Shown here: piece by piece, positions 49,548 through 59,061 of the stretch
How positions within the stretch are numbered: the stretch's first letter is position 1
How the letters are laid out: the number at the start of each line of letters is the position of its first letter
From: Tumebacillus algifaecis
GTDB lineage: Bacteria; Bacillota; Bacilli; Tumebacillales; Tumebacillaceae
Assembly (NCBI RefSeq): GCF_002243515.1
Contig: NZ_CP022657.1
Location: 1,727,001 to 1,791,000, forward strand
Direction: 5' to 3'
Length of the DNA: 64,000 bases
The notes under the pieces: generated by a model
The model's database searches: none
Seen by the model: only the letters and a program-made list of their open reading frames with translations
What the model was told of the DNA's origin: nothing
Position numbers and translations under genes: made by a program

Positions 49548-51869
49548 ATGGGAATCAGTACAAAGCGCACACTTCCTTTGTTGCCGCTACGCGGACTTAT
49601 CGTCTACCCCACAATGGTCATGCACTTTGACGTGGGGCGCGATGTATCGGTCAAAGCTGTGGAGCGGGCGATGGTTGGCGAAAATCTGATCCTCCTCGTC
49701 TCGCAGGTTGAAACACATATTGATGACCCAGAGCCGGAAGATCTGTTCGATGTTGGCACAGTAGCGAAGGTCAAACAGATGCTCAAGTTGCCCAACGGCA
49801 CGATGCGCGTCATCGTAGAAGGCTTGAACCGAGCAAAGGTTACAGGCTATGTCGAGACCGACGATTGCTATGTCGTCGAAGTGGAGGAGCTGCCGGAGCC
49901 GGCCGATAACGACCCGGAGACGGAAGCGCTGATGCGTGCAGTCCTGCATCAGTTTGAACAATATATCAAGATCTCCAAGAAGATCACCCAAGAGACGCTG
50001 GCTGCGGTTACCGATATTGACGAGCCAGGGCGATTGGGCGATGCGATTGCGTCGCACTTGACGCTCAAGATCACCGACAAACAGGAAATTCTTGAAGCGG
50101 TCGATGTGAAAGAGCGTTTGGAGCGGCTTTTGAAAATTCTCTCCGATGAGCGTGAAGTGCTGGAATTGGAGCGCAAGATCAACCAGCGCGTTCGCAAGCA
50201 GATGGAGAAAACGCAGAAGGAATATTACCTGCGCGAACAGATGAAGGCGATCCAGAAAGAACTGGGCGACAAAGAAGGCCGCGGCGGCGAAGCAGAAGAG
50301 CTGCGCGAGCTGGCAGCCAAGAAGAACTTGCCTGAAGAAGTGCGCGAGAAGGTTGAAAAAGAGATCGACCGTCTGGAAAAAATGCCGACCACGTCTGCAG
50401 AAGGCGGCGTGATCCGCACTTATATCGACTGGATTTTGGCCCTGCCCTGGACCGAGGAAGGGGAAGAAGATATCGACATCTTGCGCGCCGAAGAGATTCT
50501 CGATGAGGAGCATTACGGCCTTGAGAAGATCAAAGAGCGCATCCTCGAATACCTCGCCGTGCAAAAGCTGGTCAAAAAACTCAAAGGCCCGATCCTTTGC
50601 CTCGCCGGACCTCCCGGTGTCGGGAAAACGTCGTTGGCACGCTCGATCGCCAAAGCCTTAAATCGCAAATTTGTCCGGATGTCGCTTGGCGGCGTACGCG
50701 ATGAAGCGGAAATCCGCGGCCATCGCAGAACGTATGTCGGTGCGATGCCAGGTCGTGTGATCCAAGGCATGAAAACGGCAGGCGAGAACAACCCGCTGTT
50801 CCTGCTCGACGAGATTGACAAGATGACATCCGATTTCCGTGGCGATCCGTCTTCCGCACTGTTGGAAGTGCTCGACCCGGAGCAAAACAACACGTTTAGC
50901 GATCATTACATAGAAATGCCGTACGACTTATCCAAGGTCATGTTCATCACAACGGCTAACGTGTTGCATAACATTCCCCAGCCTTTGATGGATCGGATGG
51001 AAGTGATTTCGCTATCCGGTTACACCGAAGTGGAGAAATTGCACATCGTCAAGAATCACCTGCTGCGTAAACAGTTGGAAAATCACGGACTGACTCCTGA
51101 GCAGGTGGAGATTACCGATGACACGATCTATGGAGTGATCCGCGGCTATACCCGTGAGGCTGGTGTGCGCAGCTTGGAGCGTCAGATCGCTTCGCTATGC
51201 CGTAAAGCTGCGAAACAGATCGTGTCGGGGGAAGCGGAACATGTGACGATCACGCCAGAGAACTTGCCAGATTATCTCGGCGGTGCTCGATTCCGTCATG
51301 GCCTGGCCGAAAAAGAGGATCAGATCGGCGTTGTGACCGGATTGGCGTGGACAGCAGTCGGCGGCGAAACGCTGTCGATCGAAGCGACCACCTATCCTGG
51401 CAAAGGCAAGCTGACTTTGACCGGCCAGCTCGGCGATGTGATGAAAGAGTCGGCATCAGCAGCCTTCTCCTACATCCGCTCGCGTTCGGAATCGCTTGGT
51501 GTCGATCCGAATTTCCTTGAGAAAAATGACATCCACCTGCACATCCCGGAAGGTGCGATCCCTAAAGATGGTCCTTCTGCCGGTATCTCGATGTGCACGG
51601 CGCTCGTTTCGCAAATGACAGGTGTTCCGGTCTCTCGCGAAGTGGCGATGACAGGTGAGATCACTTTGCGCGGTCATGTTTTGCCGATCGGCGGAGTCAA
51701 GGAAAAGTGCATGGCTGCACATCGCGCAGGAATCAAGAAAGTGCTCCTGCCATTTGAGAACAAAAAAGACATTGAAGACATTCCGGAAACGGTCCGTGCA
51801 GAGCTGCAGATCGTGATCGTGGAACATATGGATGAAGTGTTGAAAGAAGCGTTGGTGCCTAACAAATGA
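49548..51869 (+). CDS. lon: ATP-dependent protease LonA
   Basis: 773 residues. The N-terminal Lon substrate domain ([24 protein letters not shown]) and long coiled helices ([24 protein letters not shown]) are followed by the AAA+ module (Walker [18 protein letters not shown], Walker [11 protein letters not shown]) and the protease domain with the catalytic serine in [10 protein letters not shown] and the lysine in [13 protein letters not shown]. It degrades misfolded and regulatory proteins. The ATG at 49548 follows GGAGGTG. Its stop overlaps the engB start (ATGA). Confidence 0.97.
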   Translation: MGISTKRTLPLLPLRGLIVYPTMVMHFDVGRDVSVKAVERAMVGENLILLVSQVETHIDDPEPEDLFDVGTVAKVKQMLKLPNGTMRVIVEGLNRAKVTGYVETDDCYVVEVEELPEPADNDPETEALMRAVLHQFEQYIKISKKITQETLAAVTDIDEPGRLGDAIASHLTLKITDKQEILEAVDVKERLERLLKILSDEREVLELERKINQRVRKQMEKTQKEYYLREQMKAIQKELGDKEGRGGEAEELRELAAKKNLPEEVREKVEKEIDRLEKMPTTSAEGGVIRTYIDWILALPWTEEGEEDIDILRAEEILDEEHYGLEKIKERILEYLAVQKLVKKLKGPILCLAGPPGVGKTSLARSIAKALNRKFVRMSLGGVRDEAEIRGHRRTYVGAMPGRVIQGMKTAGENNPLFLLDEIDKMTSDFRGDPSSALLEVLDPEQNNTFSDHYIEMPYDLSKVMFITTANVLHNIPQPLMDRMEVISLSGYTEVEKLHIVKNHLLRKQLENHGLTPEQVEITDDTIYGVIRGYTREAGVRSLERQIASLCRKAAKQIVSGEAEHVTITPENLPDYLGGARFRHGLAEKEDQIGVVTGLAWTAVGGETLSIEATTYPGKGKLTLTGQLGDVMKESASAAFSYIRSRSESLGVDPNFLEKNDIHLHIPEGAIPKDGPSAGISMCTALVSQMTGVPVSREVAMTGEITLRGHVLPIGGVKEKCMAAHRAGIKKVLLPFENKKDIEDIPETVRAELQIVIVEHMDEVLKEALVPNK

Positions 51870-52477
51870 TGATTCGGGAAGCAAAATTCATTATTTCCGC
51901 TGTAAAACCACACCAATATCCGGAAGGTGACCTGCCCGAAATTGCGCTGGCAGGTCGCTCCAATGTTGGGAAATCTTCGTTGATCAATCGGCTGTTGCAT
52001 CGCCGTGGATTGGCGCGCACCTCGGGGACCCCGGGCAAGACGCAGCAGTTGAACTATTACTTGCTCAATGAAGACATGTACTTAGTAGACTTGCCCGGCT
52101 ACGGATTTGCCAAAGTGCCAAAGGATGTCAAAGCCCAGTGGGGCAAGATGATTGGTACGTACCTCGACCAGCGGGAGAATTTAAAGCTGGTCATGCAGCT
52201 GATCGACATACGTCACGCGCCTTCGAAAGAAGACGTAGAGATGTATCAGTATTTGGCTCACTACGCTCGTCCGCATGCGATCATCGTCACGAAAGCAGAC
52301 AAAGTTGCACGCGGGCAATACCAGAAACACATCAAGGTCATTCGCGAAACGCTGAATGTCCTACCTGGCACGCCGATCATTCTCACTTCGGCTGACAGCG
52401 GACTTGGCAAACAAGAAGTCTGGGATCTGGTCGCCAAGCACATTGGCGTTGAAGAAATCATCGCACCCTCCGGTTGA
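51866..52477 (+). CDS. engB: ribosome biogenesis GTPase EngB/YsxC
   Basis: 203-residue GTPase required for 50S subunit assembly. G1 is [15 protein letters not shown], the G2 region contains [15 protein letters not shown]3 is [10 protein letters not shown], and G4 is VTKADK. The ATG at 51866 overlaps the lonA stop by four bases; a second ATG follows at once. The lonA-ysxC-hemA order matches Bacillus, except that three transport and unknown genes are inserted here before hemA. Confidence 0.95.
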   Translation: MMIREAKFIISAVKPHQYPEGDLPEIALAGRSNVGKSSLINRLLHRRGLARTSGTPGKTQQLNYYLLNEDMYLVDLPGYGFAKVPKDVKAQWGKMIGTYLDQRENLKLVMQLIDIRHAPSKEDVEMYQYLAHYARPHAIIVTKADKVARGQYQKHIKVIRETLNVLPGTPIILTSADSGLGKQEVWDLVAKHIGVEEIIAPSG

Positions 52478-52494
52478 GCACCGGGGGGTTTTTT
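52465..52494 (+). terminator. terminator after engB
   Basis: ACCCTCCGGT pairs with ACCGGGGGGT (one G-T pair), followed by TTTTT. The engB stop codon is in the loop. Confidence 0.85.
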
Positions 52495-52585
52495 GTTGCC
52501 CGCAAGATTTTTTTGAAAAAGTGAAGGGTATTGTGATAGGTCGTCGTCTATATGGACAAACGGAAGAATACGGAGGGGTGCAGAG

Positions 52586-53518
52586 ATGAAACTGCATAAA
52601 AGTTGGGGCTATGCGCTGATCGTTTTCGGCCTGGTCTTGATGACCGGTGCGGTGGGTAGGTTGCTTCATCTCGATGACGGTCTGGCCGCACATGTGGGAC
52701 AGCATTACATCGAAGACTCGGTGCAGCTTGGTCAAGACATGGAGCAGTTCGGTGAAGAGATGGATCGGTTTGGCCGGAGCATGGAACAGTTGGCCGAGGG
52801 CTATCACGACGGGCACCTGATTACCGATACGGGTGAAGAAACGTTCGAACTGGCCAACATCAAGAAGATTCGCTTGGAGAACAACGTAGGTCAGATCAAA
52901 GTGACTGCTGACGCCAAGGCTACCAAAGCAACGCTGAAATTTATCAAAAAGCTGAACACGAACGAAGCAAAGTCTGAGGCAGAAGCGAAGCTCAAGCAGG
53001 TAGCGATCGATGTCAACACAACCGACGGCGAAATCCTTCATGTGCAGGCTAGTCAATACTACTCCAACTCTTGGATGAAGCAGTTTCGCGTCGATTATGA
53101 GTTGATCGTGCCGCCGACGATGGCGATTGAGCTGAATACGAAAGTTAGCGATATCACCACCGTCGGGATGCTTAGCGATCTGAGCGTAGAAGCAAACGTT
53201 GCCAAGATCGACATCGACGGCTTTAAAGGAAAGTTGAGCGTCAAGAACAACACGGGCGCGATCTCGATTAAAGGTGGTCAGGAGATCAAGGAAGTGGAGG
53301 TCAGCTCCAACGTAGGTGCGTTGACTCTGCAACTGCCGGAGAAAGCGAATCTGAATGTCGATGCGAAGACGAACGTCGGTGCTCTCGACTCCGAGTTTCA
53401 ACTGAACGAGCGTCGGATCGGTCCGAGCAAGTCGGTGCAAGGAAAGATTGGCAGCGGCGGAGGGCAGGTGACGTTGAGCACCAATACTGGCGCGATCTCA
53501 ATTGTGAAACAAAAGTAG
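52586..53518 (+). CDS. DUF4097-like beta-helix protein with N-terminal membrane anchor
   Basis: 310 residues. One hydrophobic helix near the N-terminus (WGYALIVFGLVLMTGAVG) is followed by a charged helical segment rich in Met and Glu. A repetitive beta region (about 90-305) then has recurring NVGxIKV / NTGAISI / NVGALTL turns, the parallel beta-helix look of DUF4097 putative adhesins. Such proteins often accompany cell-envelope stress systems (LiaI/YvlB type). The six-residue-period Asn-x-Gly turns stand out. Function is unknown. It is between the engB and EamA genes and has its own terminator. Confidence 0.7.
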   Translation: MKLHKSWGYALIVFGLVLMTGAVGRLLHLDDGLAAHVGQHYIEDSVQLGQDMEQFGEEMDRFGRSMEQLAEGYHDGHLITDTGEETFELANIKKIRLENNVGQIKVTADAKATKATLKFIKKLNTNEAKSEAEAKLKQVAIDVNTTDGEILHVQASQYYSNSWMKQFRVDYELIVPPTMAIELNTKVSDITTVGMLSDLSVEANVAKIDIDGFKGKLSVKNNTGAISIKGGQEIKEVEVSSNVGALTLQLPEKANLNVDAKTNVGALDSEFQLNERRIGPSKSVQGKIGSGGGQVTLSTNTGAISIVKQK

Positions 53519-53538
53519 AACCAAAACATGGCCGACCC

Positions 53539-53581
53539 AAAAAGACACCTCTTACGTCCTAAGCGTAAGAGGTGTCTTTTT
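53539..53581. terminator. bidirectional terminator between DUF4097-like and EamA genes
   Basis: AAAGACACCTCTTACG pairs perfectly with CGTAAGAGGTGTCTTT, flanked by A and T runs. The stop codon of the minus-strand EamA gene lies in the loop region. Confidence 0.92.
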
Positions 53582-54473
53582 GTCCTACTTCTTCCTGTCC
53601 GCCACCCAACTCTGCGATCAGCATGCCACCTAAGATGCACAGACATCCGATCACCTGCAAGGTGCCAAGTCGGTCCCCCGCCCACAGATACCCAGTCAAG
53701 GCAGCAAATACTGGCTCCATCGCAAAAATCAAAGCGGTGCGTGTCGGTGTGGTAAATTTCTGGAATTGATTTTGCGCCACAAAAGCGAAGGCGGTGGCGA
53801 TTACCGAGCAGATCAACAGCGCAGAGAAAACGGTGAGATCGAACAGCACGTCCGCACTGAATGATGCGCTTACATCTTCGAACAAAAAGCCGCCGATCAT
53901 GTTGAACAAGCCACAGGACAAAATCTGTACAAATGCAAATGGAAGCGCATGAAAACGTGTTGTATATTTGCCGATACATATAATGTGTAGCCCATAGCAG
54001 ATGGCACAGAAAAAGACGAGGAGATCGCCCAAGTTGACCTGAAACTGGGTGAGCGACAGGAACGCTAAGCCGATCGTCGCCACGATCACGCCGATTACGG
54101 CATTGCGCTTTAAACGTTGGCGCAGAAACCAATAGGCAAAAATAGGCACCATCACCACCGACAGCCCGGTGATAAATCCGGCGTTGGACGCCGTGGTGTA
54201 GAGCAGACCAAACGTTTGCAGCGCATACCCGCCGAAGAGCAGCAAGCCAATCCAAGAGCCCACCACCCACAGTTGTTTGGTCATCCCCTTGACGGTGTCA
54301 CGGAAAAACAGCACCATGATCAGCCCTAAGATCAAGGCGGCAAACAAAAAACGCACGCCTAGGAAGGTGAACGGCGGCATTTTGTCCACCGCTTCTTTGA
54401 CCAAGACAAAGGTGGCTCCCCAGGAAAATGTTACCCCGAGCAGCACGAGGTCGGCCGCTACGTTTTTTCTCAT
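53559..54473 (-). CDS. EamA/DMT-family transporter
   Basis: 304 residues and ten predicted helices from two EamA repeats: VLLGVTFSWGATFVLVKEAVDKMPPFTFLGVRFLFAALILG begins repeat one, and LLVFFCAICYGLHIICIGKY begins repeat two, ending with ALIFAMEPVFAALTGYLWAGDRLG. These drug/metabolite transporters usually export amino acids or metabolites. The ATG at 54473 (MRKNVAAD) follows GGAGGG by ten bases; the frame upstream is open but lacks a ribosome site. Substrate unknown. Confidence 0.87.
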   Translation of the reverse strand: MRKNVAADLVLLGVTFSWGATFVLVKEAVDKMPPFTFLGVRFLFAALILGLIMVLFFRDTVKGMTKQLWVVGSWIGLLLFGGYALQTFGLLYTTASNAGFITGLSVVMVPIFAYWFLRQRLKRNAVIGVIVATIGLAFLSLTQFQVNLGDLLVFFCAICYGLHIICIGKYTTRFHALPFAFVQILSCGLFNMIGGFLFEDVSASFSADVLFDLTVFSALLICSVIATAFAFVAQNQFQKFTTPTRTALIFAMEPVFAALTGYLWAGDRLGTLQVIGCLCILGGMLIAELGGGQEEVGQKDTSYA

Positions 54474-54570
54474 CGATGTTGTACCCTCCAGGTTGTCCAG
54501 ACTTGAGAAATTTCGATACTCAAAATATACAGACTCATTCTTCCATAGGAGGCTTGCCCCGTCAATAGTG

Positions 54571-54607
54571 AAAAGCAGGAGGTGCATGTGCCGCACCTCC
54601 TGCTTTT
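54571..54607 (-). terminator. terminator of the ABC importer operon
   Basis: AAAAGCAGGAGGTGC pairs perfectly with GCACCTCCTGCTTTT around a seven-base loop. It overlaps the last codon of the minus-strand permease gene. Confidence 0.9.
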
Positions 54608-55427
54608 AGTTGCGCCATTTCAACGAGCGTTTTTCGAAATAGGATACAGCGTGGTACATGATCGTCGAGACGATCACGATCACGAACAAGGCTAGCATGA
54701 CGAGGGTGAGGTTGAACACTTGGAACCCGTAGATGATCAGGTAGCCAAGCCCAGCCTTAGCGACGAGAAATTCGCCGACGATCACGCCGACCCAAGACAG
54801 TCCGACATTCACTTTGAGTGTGGACAAAATCGTTGGCAGTGCCGCTGGAAAGACGACCTTTTGAAACACCTGCCAGCGCGTTCCGCCAAACGACCGCACC
54901 AACTTGATCATGTTCGAATCGACATCTCGAAACGCGGTGTAGACGACAATCGTTGTGATTACCACGGAGATTGCCAGCGCCATCATCACGATGGAGAGGA
55001 ATCCTTGCCCAAAGGCCACGATAAAAATGGGGCCGAGCGCTACTTTCGGCATCGAGTTAAAGATGACGAGATAGGGGTCGAAAATCCGTGCCAGCAGCGG
55101 CGAGGCCCAGATGACGACGGCGAGCAATGTGCCTGCCGCAGTGCCGAGCAGGAAGCCGACGACCGTCTCCCAAACGGTGATCCACGTGTGATGGAGAAGC
55201 GTCCCATCGCTGAGCATGGACAAGAGCTGTGTCCAGACTTTAGATGGTTGGGAGAATAGAAAGGCATTGACCATTCCTTGGCGAGCGCCAAGTTCCCAAA
55301 ACAGGAGTAAGGCGATCGCGATCAAGAGTTGGACGCTGACGATCACAATCGAGGTCAGCCGTTTTTTGCGTAGAAAGGCCGCATGGTCAGGAGTCTTCGC
55401 GCCACGGGTCAAGAGGTTAGTCCGCAT
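54606..55427 (-). CDS. ABC transporter permease, SsuC/TauC/ThiX-like
   Basis: 273 residues, six membrane helices. The cytoplasmic EAA loop reads AFRDVDSNMIKLVRSFGGTRWQVFQKVVFPAALP, matching BPD_transp_1 permeases of the nitrate/sulfonate/taurine/pyrimidine group. The ATG at 55427 follows GGAGGG by about eight bases, and the gene overlaps the ATPase gene by 11 bp. It is the last gene of a three-gene importer (binding protein, ATPase, permease). Confidence 0.88.
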   Translation of the reverse strand: MRTNLLTRGAKTPDHAAFLRKKRLTSIVIVSVQLLIAIALLLFWELGARQGMVNAFLFSQPSKVWTQLLSMLSDGTLLHHTWITVWETVVGFLLGTAAGTLLAVVIWASPLLARIFDPYLVIFNSMPKVALGPIFIVAFGQGFLSIVMMALAISVVITTIVVYTAFRDVDSNMIKLVRSFGGTRWQVFQKVVFPAALPTILSTLKVNVGLSWVGVIVGEFLVAKAGLGYLIIYGFQVFNLTLVMLALFVIVIVSTIMYHAVSYFEKRSLKWRN

Positions 55428-56181
55428 CTTGCAAATCCCTCCAGACTTGTCGAAACAGTGCATGGAATTCGGGGTGTTCCCGCGCTGCAAACGGGGAAAG
55501 ATCGCGAATCTCTTCGGGGATCGGATACACGCTTTTGATCGTGCCCGGATTTTTGCTCATCACGAACACGCGGTCGCACATGGCGATCGCTTCGCCCAAG
55601 TCGTGTGTGACGAGGACTCCAGTCAGCCGTTTTTCCTTGAGCGTGCTTTGGATCAGTTCTTCGAGCTGCAATTTGATCTGATAGTCGAGCGCCGAAAACG
55701 GCTCGTCGAGCAAGATCACTTGTGGGTTCGCCGTCAGCGTCCGCACGAGCGCCACGCGCTGTCGCATACCGCCGGAGAGTTGGTGCGGGTGCTGATCGGC
55801 CGCATGAGCGAGACCCATCTCGTGGAGCAAACGGAGCGCCTGCTCCATGTTTGCTTTGGTCTTTTTGCCTTGAATCTCCAAGCCGAGCAGGATGTTGTCG
55901 TGGATCGTGCGCCAGGGTAGCAAGTAGTCCTGTTGTAACATGTAGCCAACGTCGGGGGAGGGACTATGCACCAGCTCTGCGAAGACGCGCACCTCTCCTT
56001 GCGTGGGCAAGAGCAGTCCTGCGATCAGCGAGAGGATCGTGCTCTTGCCGCAGCCGCTCGGACCGACCAATCCGATCAGTTCGCCTTCCTCGACTAGAAA
56101 CTCGATCCCTCGAAGCGCAAGCGTTTCACCAGCAACGGTGATATATTTCTGACCCACCCCCGCAAATGAGATCGCTGTCAA
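55417..56181 (-). CDS. ABC transporter ATP-binding protein, SsuB/TauB-like
   Basis: 254 residues. Walker A is GLVGPSGCGKSTIL, the Q-loop lies in LQQDYLLPWRTI, the signature is LSGGMRQRVAL, Walker B is VILLDEPFSALD, and the H-loop is VLVTHDLGEA. The D-Y-L-L-P-W-R-T stretch is characteristic of the nitrate/sulfonate/taurine importer subclass. The TTG at 56181 is eight bases after GGAGGTG. It energises uptake with the adjacent permease and binding protein. Confidence 0.9.
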   Translation of the reverse strand: MTAISFAGVGQKYITVAGETLALRGIEFLVEEGELIGLVGPSGCGKSTILSLIAGLLLPTQGEVRVFAELVHSPSPDVGYMLQQDYLLPWRTIHDNILLGLEIQGKKTKANMEQALRLLHEMGLAHAADQHPHQLSGGMRQRVALVRTLTANPQVILLDEPFSALDYQIKLQLEELIQSTLKEKRLTGVLVTHDLGEAIAMCDRVFVMSKNPGTIKSVYPIPEEIRDLSPFAAREHPEFHALFRQVWRDLQDAD

Positions 56182-56267
56182 TTGCTGCTCACCTCCGTGG
56201 ATGTATAAAATTTGGAAAAACAGAGAAGATAGTAGGGAAACCCATATTTCTCCTCTCCTTTTCTTGA

Positions 56268-56303
56268 TAGCCTCTTCTTTCTATAGAAGAGGCTCTTTTT
56301 TAC
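56268..56303. terminator. intercistronic hairpin in the ABC importer operon
   Basis: AGCCTCTTCT pairs perfectly with AGAAGAGGCT around six bases. The T run lies on the plus-strand side; on the coding (minus) strand no T tract follows. It sits between the binding-protein gene and the ATPase gene, so it more likely marks 3'-end stabilisation or partial attenuation that keeps the binding protein in excess. Confidence 0.5.
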
Positions 56304-56328
56304 AACTTCTTACTGTGTGAGCGGGCTC

Positions 56329-57339
56329 CTATTTTGCCTTCGCTTTTTTTGCGAAAGTGGTGTTGACCAGCTCTTCGTACTTGACGTCCGCTTTCAATTC
56401 GCCCGCGTCTTTCATGATCGCTTTCATGTTGTCAAATTCCTCTTGGTCGATCAGCGGGTCTTTGGCCCAGCCGTCCGTCGCTTGGTAGCGTTTGACGACA
56501 GCGGTCAGAATTTCGGGAGCGACACCCTCAAAATAAGGGGCGATGACCGCGGCGACCAGCTCAGGCTGGGAAGCGTGGACGAAGTTTTGTGCTTTTTGAA
56601 CGGCGTTGGTGAACTTTTGGATGGTCGCCGGAGCGGACTTGATCGTGCTGGATTTGGTCATGTATACCGTATAGGGTAGTTTGCCAGAATCTTCACCAAA
56701 GGCGGCGACAACATGGCCTTGCCCCGCTTTTTCCAAAATCGCCCCGCTTGGTTCGAACGCTTGCAAGAAATCCCCGGTTCCAGACGAGAAGGCGGTCGCC
56801 TGATTGTCGAAGCTGATGTTTTGGATGATGTTGACGTCGGTGAACGGCTGCAGGCCATTTTTCTTCTGGACGTATTCGGACACCATCTCCGGCATCGAGC
56901 CTTTGCGCGAACCGATCAAACTTTTGCCTTTGAGCATCGACCAGTCCCACTTGTCAATTTTGGTTCTGGCGATCACAAAGGAACCGTCGCGCTGAGTGAC
57001 CTGTGCGAAGTTGACGACAGGGTCGGTCGCACCTTGCTGTTGCACGTAGACGGTCGTCTCGGCGCCAATCAGTGCGATGTCCGCTTGGTCGGCCAAAAGG
57101 CGAGTCATCGCTTTGTCACCGCCCCAGGCGGTATCCAGTTGGATGTCGAGCCCTTCTTCTTTGAAGTAGCCTTTTTCGATCGCCACATATTGCGGCGCGT
57201 AGAAGATCGAGCGAATGACTTCTGACACGCGAACGGTTTGTAATGCTTCGTTCGAGCTGTCTTTGTTCGGGCTACAAGCTGTCAAAGTGAGCGCGGCCGT
57301 CAAAATGCCAAGCGTAGCAAACTGACTCCATTTTTTCAT
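56329..57339 (-). CDS. ABC transporter substrate-binding lipoprotein, SsuA/NMT1-like
   Basis: 336 residues. A lipoprotein signal peptide ends in LTACSPNKD (lipidated Cys22). The mature protein has the NMT1/SsuA periplasmic-binding fold: RSIFYAPQYVAIEKGYFKEEGLDIQL, MTRLLADQADIALIGAET and WSMLKGKSLIGSRKGSMPEMV. Candidate ligands are alkylsulfonates, nitrate, or thiamine-precursor pyrimidines. No TPP riboswitch, sulfonatase or nitrate genes are adjacent, so the ligand is open. AAGGAGG lies ahead of the ATG. It is the first gene of the importer operon, divergent from hemA. Confidence 0.87.
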   Translation of the reverse strand: MKKWSQFATLGILTAALTLTACSPNKDSSNEALQTVRVSEVIRSIFYAPQYVAIEKGYFKEEGLDIQLDTAWGGDKAMTRLLADQADIALIGAETTVYVQQQGATDPVVNFAQVTQRDGSFVIARTKIDKWDWSMLKGKSLIGSRKGSMPEMVSEYVQKKNGLQPFTDVNIIQNISFDNQATAFSSGTGDFLQAFEPSGAILEKAGQGHVVAAFGEDSGKLPYTVYMTKSSTIKSAPATIQKFTNAVQKAQNFVHASQPELVAAVIAPYFEGVAPEILTAVVKRYQATDGWAKDPLIDQEEFDNMKAIMKDAGELKADVKYEELVNTTFAKKAKAK

Positions 57340-57451
57340 CGCTGTCTATGACCTCCTTGATCATGAAGTTGATAGCCAGTGTATGTATGGGCGTCTGTCT
57401 TGGTGCATGAGGCGGCTATGATGTCGAAGCGGTCAAAAAGATGTCATATTT

Positions 57452-57472
57452 CGTCCGTGAGTTGTACGGACG
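57452..57472 (+). promoter_or_regulatory. inverted repeat at the hemA promoter
   Basis: A perfect 7-bp inverted repeat, CGTCCGT-N7-ACGGACG, lies immediately upstream of TATGAT/TATAAT (57474-57484). No good -35 box exists at the proper distance: the repeat occupies that place. It looks like a binding site for a dimeric regulator of the haem operon, or a hairpin at the 5' end of the transcript. Confidence 0.45.
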
Positions 57473-57559
57473 CTATGATATAATGAAAATGTTTGCAGTG
57501 GACGGAGCTAATTGTACGAAGGCATGCGGCTTTTGAGATAGATAAGGGAGTGAGAGAGA

Positions 57560-58978
57560 ATGTACATCATGGTCGTGGGGCTGAATTTCCGGTCGGCTCC
57601 TGTCGAGATTCGCGAGCGGTTCGCCCTCCCGGCCGTAGGTCTGGAGGAAGCGATCTCACGTCTGAAGCGAAGCGGCCGAATTTCAGAAGTCGTGTTGGTC
57701 TCGACCTGCAACCGCACTGAGGTGTATGCTGTGGCGGAAGAACGGATCAACGGACAAGATGAGATTTATTCTTTTTTGAGCGAAATGTCAGGTGTGTCGC
57801 GCCAAGCTTTTTTGCCGCACTTGTACCAGTATGGAGAAATCGATGCGGTGCGCCATCTGTTTCGCGTCGTCTCCGGTCTTGATTCGATGGTGCTCGGCGA
57901 GACACAAATTTTGGGACAAGTTCGGCAGGCCTTCCTGTTTGCGCAGAAAGAGCAGGCGACCGGGACGATTTTTAACTATTTGTTCCGCCGGGCCGTCACG
58001 GTGGCGAAACGTGCGCACTCGGAGACGAAGATCGGGGAGAATGCCGTTTCGGTTTCGTATGCGGCGGTTGAGCTTGCTAAGAAAATTTTTGAATCGCTCG
58101 ATCATAAGACGGTGCTGGTCATCGGTGCTGGTAAGATGAGCGAATTGACGGCTAAACATTTGAACGCAAACGGTGCAACCAAAGTGTTGGTGGTAAACCG
58201 GACCTATGACCGTGCGAAAGAACTGGCCGATAAGTTCCAAGGAAAGGCGCTCGATCTTAATTCGCTCGATCTAGCGTTGAAAGAAGCGGATATCGTCGTT
58301 TCCTCCACCGGGGCAGAAGGCTATGTGGTGACCAAAGAGCATGTGCAGGCGACGATGAAACACCGCCGTCACCGACCGCTGTTCTTAATCGATATTGCCG
58401 TTCCGCGCGATTTGGACCCGGAGATGAGCAAGATCGACAACGTGTTTCTTTATGATATTGACGACCTGGAAGGGGTCATCAAAATCAATATGCGAGAGCG
58501 CCAAAAGGAAGCAGAAAAGGTTGGCGAGATCATCGGTGAGGAGCTGGGGACGTTTAAAATGTGGATGAACCAACAGGAAGCGATTCCGTTGATTCATAAG
58601 CTGCGTGAGAAAGCGCAAGCGGCACAAGCGAACCTGATGCACAATCTGCTCAACAAAATGCCGAACCTCTCCGAAAAAGAAGTGCACACGGTCAACAAAC
58701 TGACCAATGCGATGGTCAACCAGCTCCTCCATGAGCCGATGAAGCAAGTCAAAGAAATGGCTGGCGAGCGCGATGCCGACCTGTATCTGGAAGCGTTCAC
58801 ACGCATCTTCGGTCTGGAGGACGAGCAAAACGAGCAACGAAAAACAAATCAGGGCGAAGTGCGGCAGATGACGACCGTCATCGCGGCGGCAACCCGGCAG
58901 ATCGAACAGTCCCGCCAAGAGGAAGCTGCATCGTCAGGGGCCAAACGCTCGCTTCTCTCCCGCTTAGGCTCGCGATGA
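57560..58978 (+). CDS. hemA: glutamyl-tRNA reductase
   Basis: 472 residues. Reduces glutamyl-tRNA with NADPH to glutamate-1-semialdehyde, the first committed step of tetrapyrrole synthesis. The catalytic Cys50 is in LVSTCNRTEVYAV, the substrate loop includes LFRVVSGLDSMVLGETQILGQVR, the NADPH site is VLVIGAGKMSELTAKHL, and a C-terminal dimerisation helix bundle follows. The C-terminal 45 residues are an extra, Gln/Glu- and Ser-rich tail. It heads hemA-hemX-precorrin-2 dehydrogenase-hemC-hemD-hemB-hemL, all within short gaps or overlaps. Confidence 0.96.
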   Translation: MYIMVVGLNFRSAPVEIRERFALPAVGLEEAISRLKRSGRISEVVLVSTCNRTEVYAVAEERINGQDEIYSFLSEMSGVSRQAFLPHLYQYGEIDAVRHLFRVVSGLDSMVLGETQILGQVRQAFLFAQKEQATGTIFNYLFRRAVTVAKRAHSETKIGENAVSVSYAAVELAKKIFESLDHKTVLVIGAGKMSELTAKHLNANGATKVLVVNRTYDRAKELADKFQGKALDLNSLDLALKEADIVVSSTGAEGYVVTKEHVQATMKHRRHRPLFLIDIAVPRDLDPEMSKIDNVFLYDIDDLEGVIKINMRERQKEAEKVGEIIGEELGTFKMWMNQQEAIPLIHKLREKAQAAQANLMHNLLNKMPNLSEKEVHTVNKLTNAMVNQLLHEPMKQVKEMAGERDADLYLEAFTRIFGLEDEQNEQRKTNQGEVRQMTTVIAAATRQIEQSRQEEAASSGAKRSLLSRLGSR

Positions 58979-59061
58979 GGCAGACTGGTTGTCCGTTTAG
59001 TAGCAAGAATTCAGGAAGGTCGGTGTCATAGAATCAGGCTGGCAAGAAGGAGGTGTTCATC

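Noticed and set aside
49587-50564. 325-codon open frame opposite lonA
   Set aside because: Antisense shadow; repeated Phe/Leu/Arg residues arise from complementing acidic and lysine-rich coiled-coil codons.
57340-57559. TPP riboswitch upstream of the NMT1/SsuA-like binding protein
   Set aside because: No CTGAGA or ACCTGA core is present on the minus strand, so a thiamine-precursor role cannot be argued from regulation.
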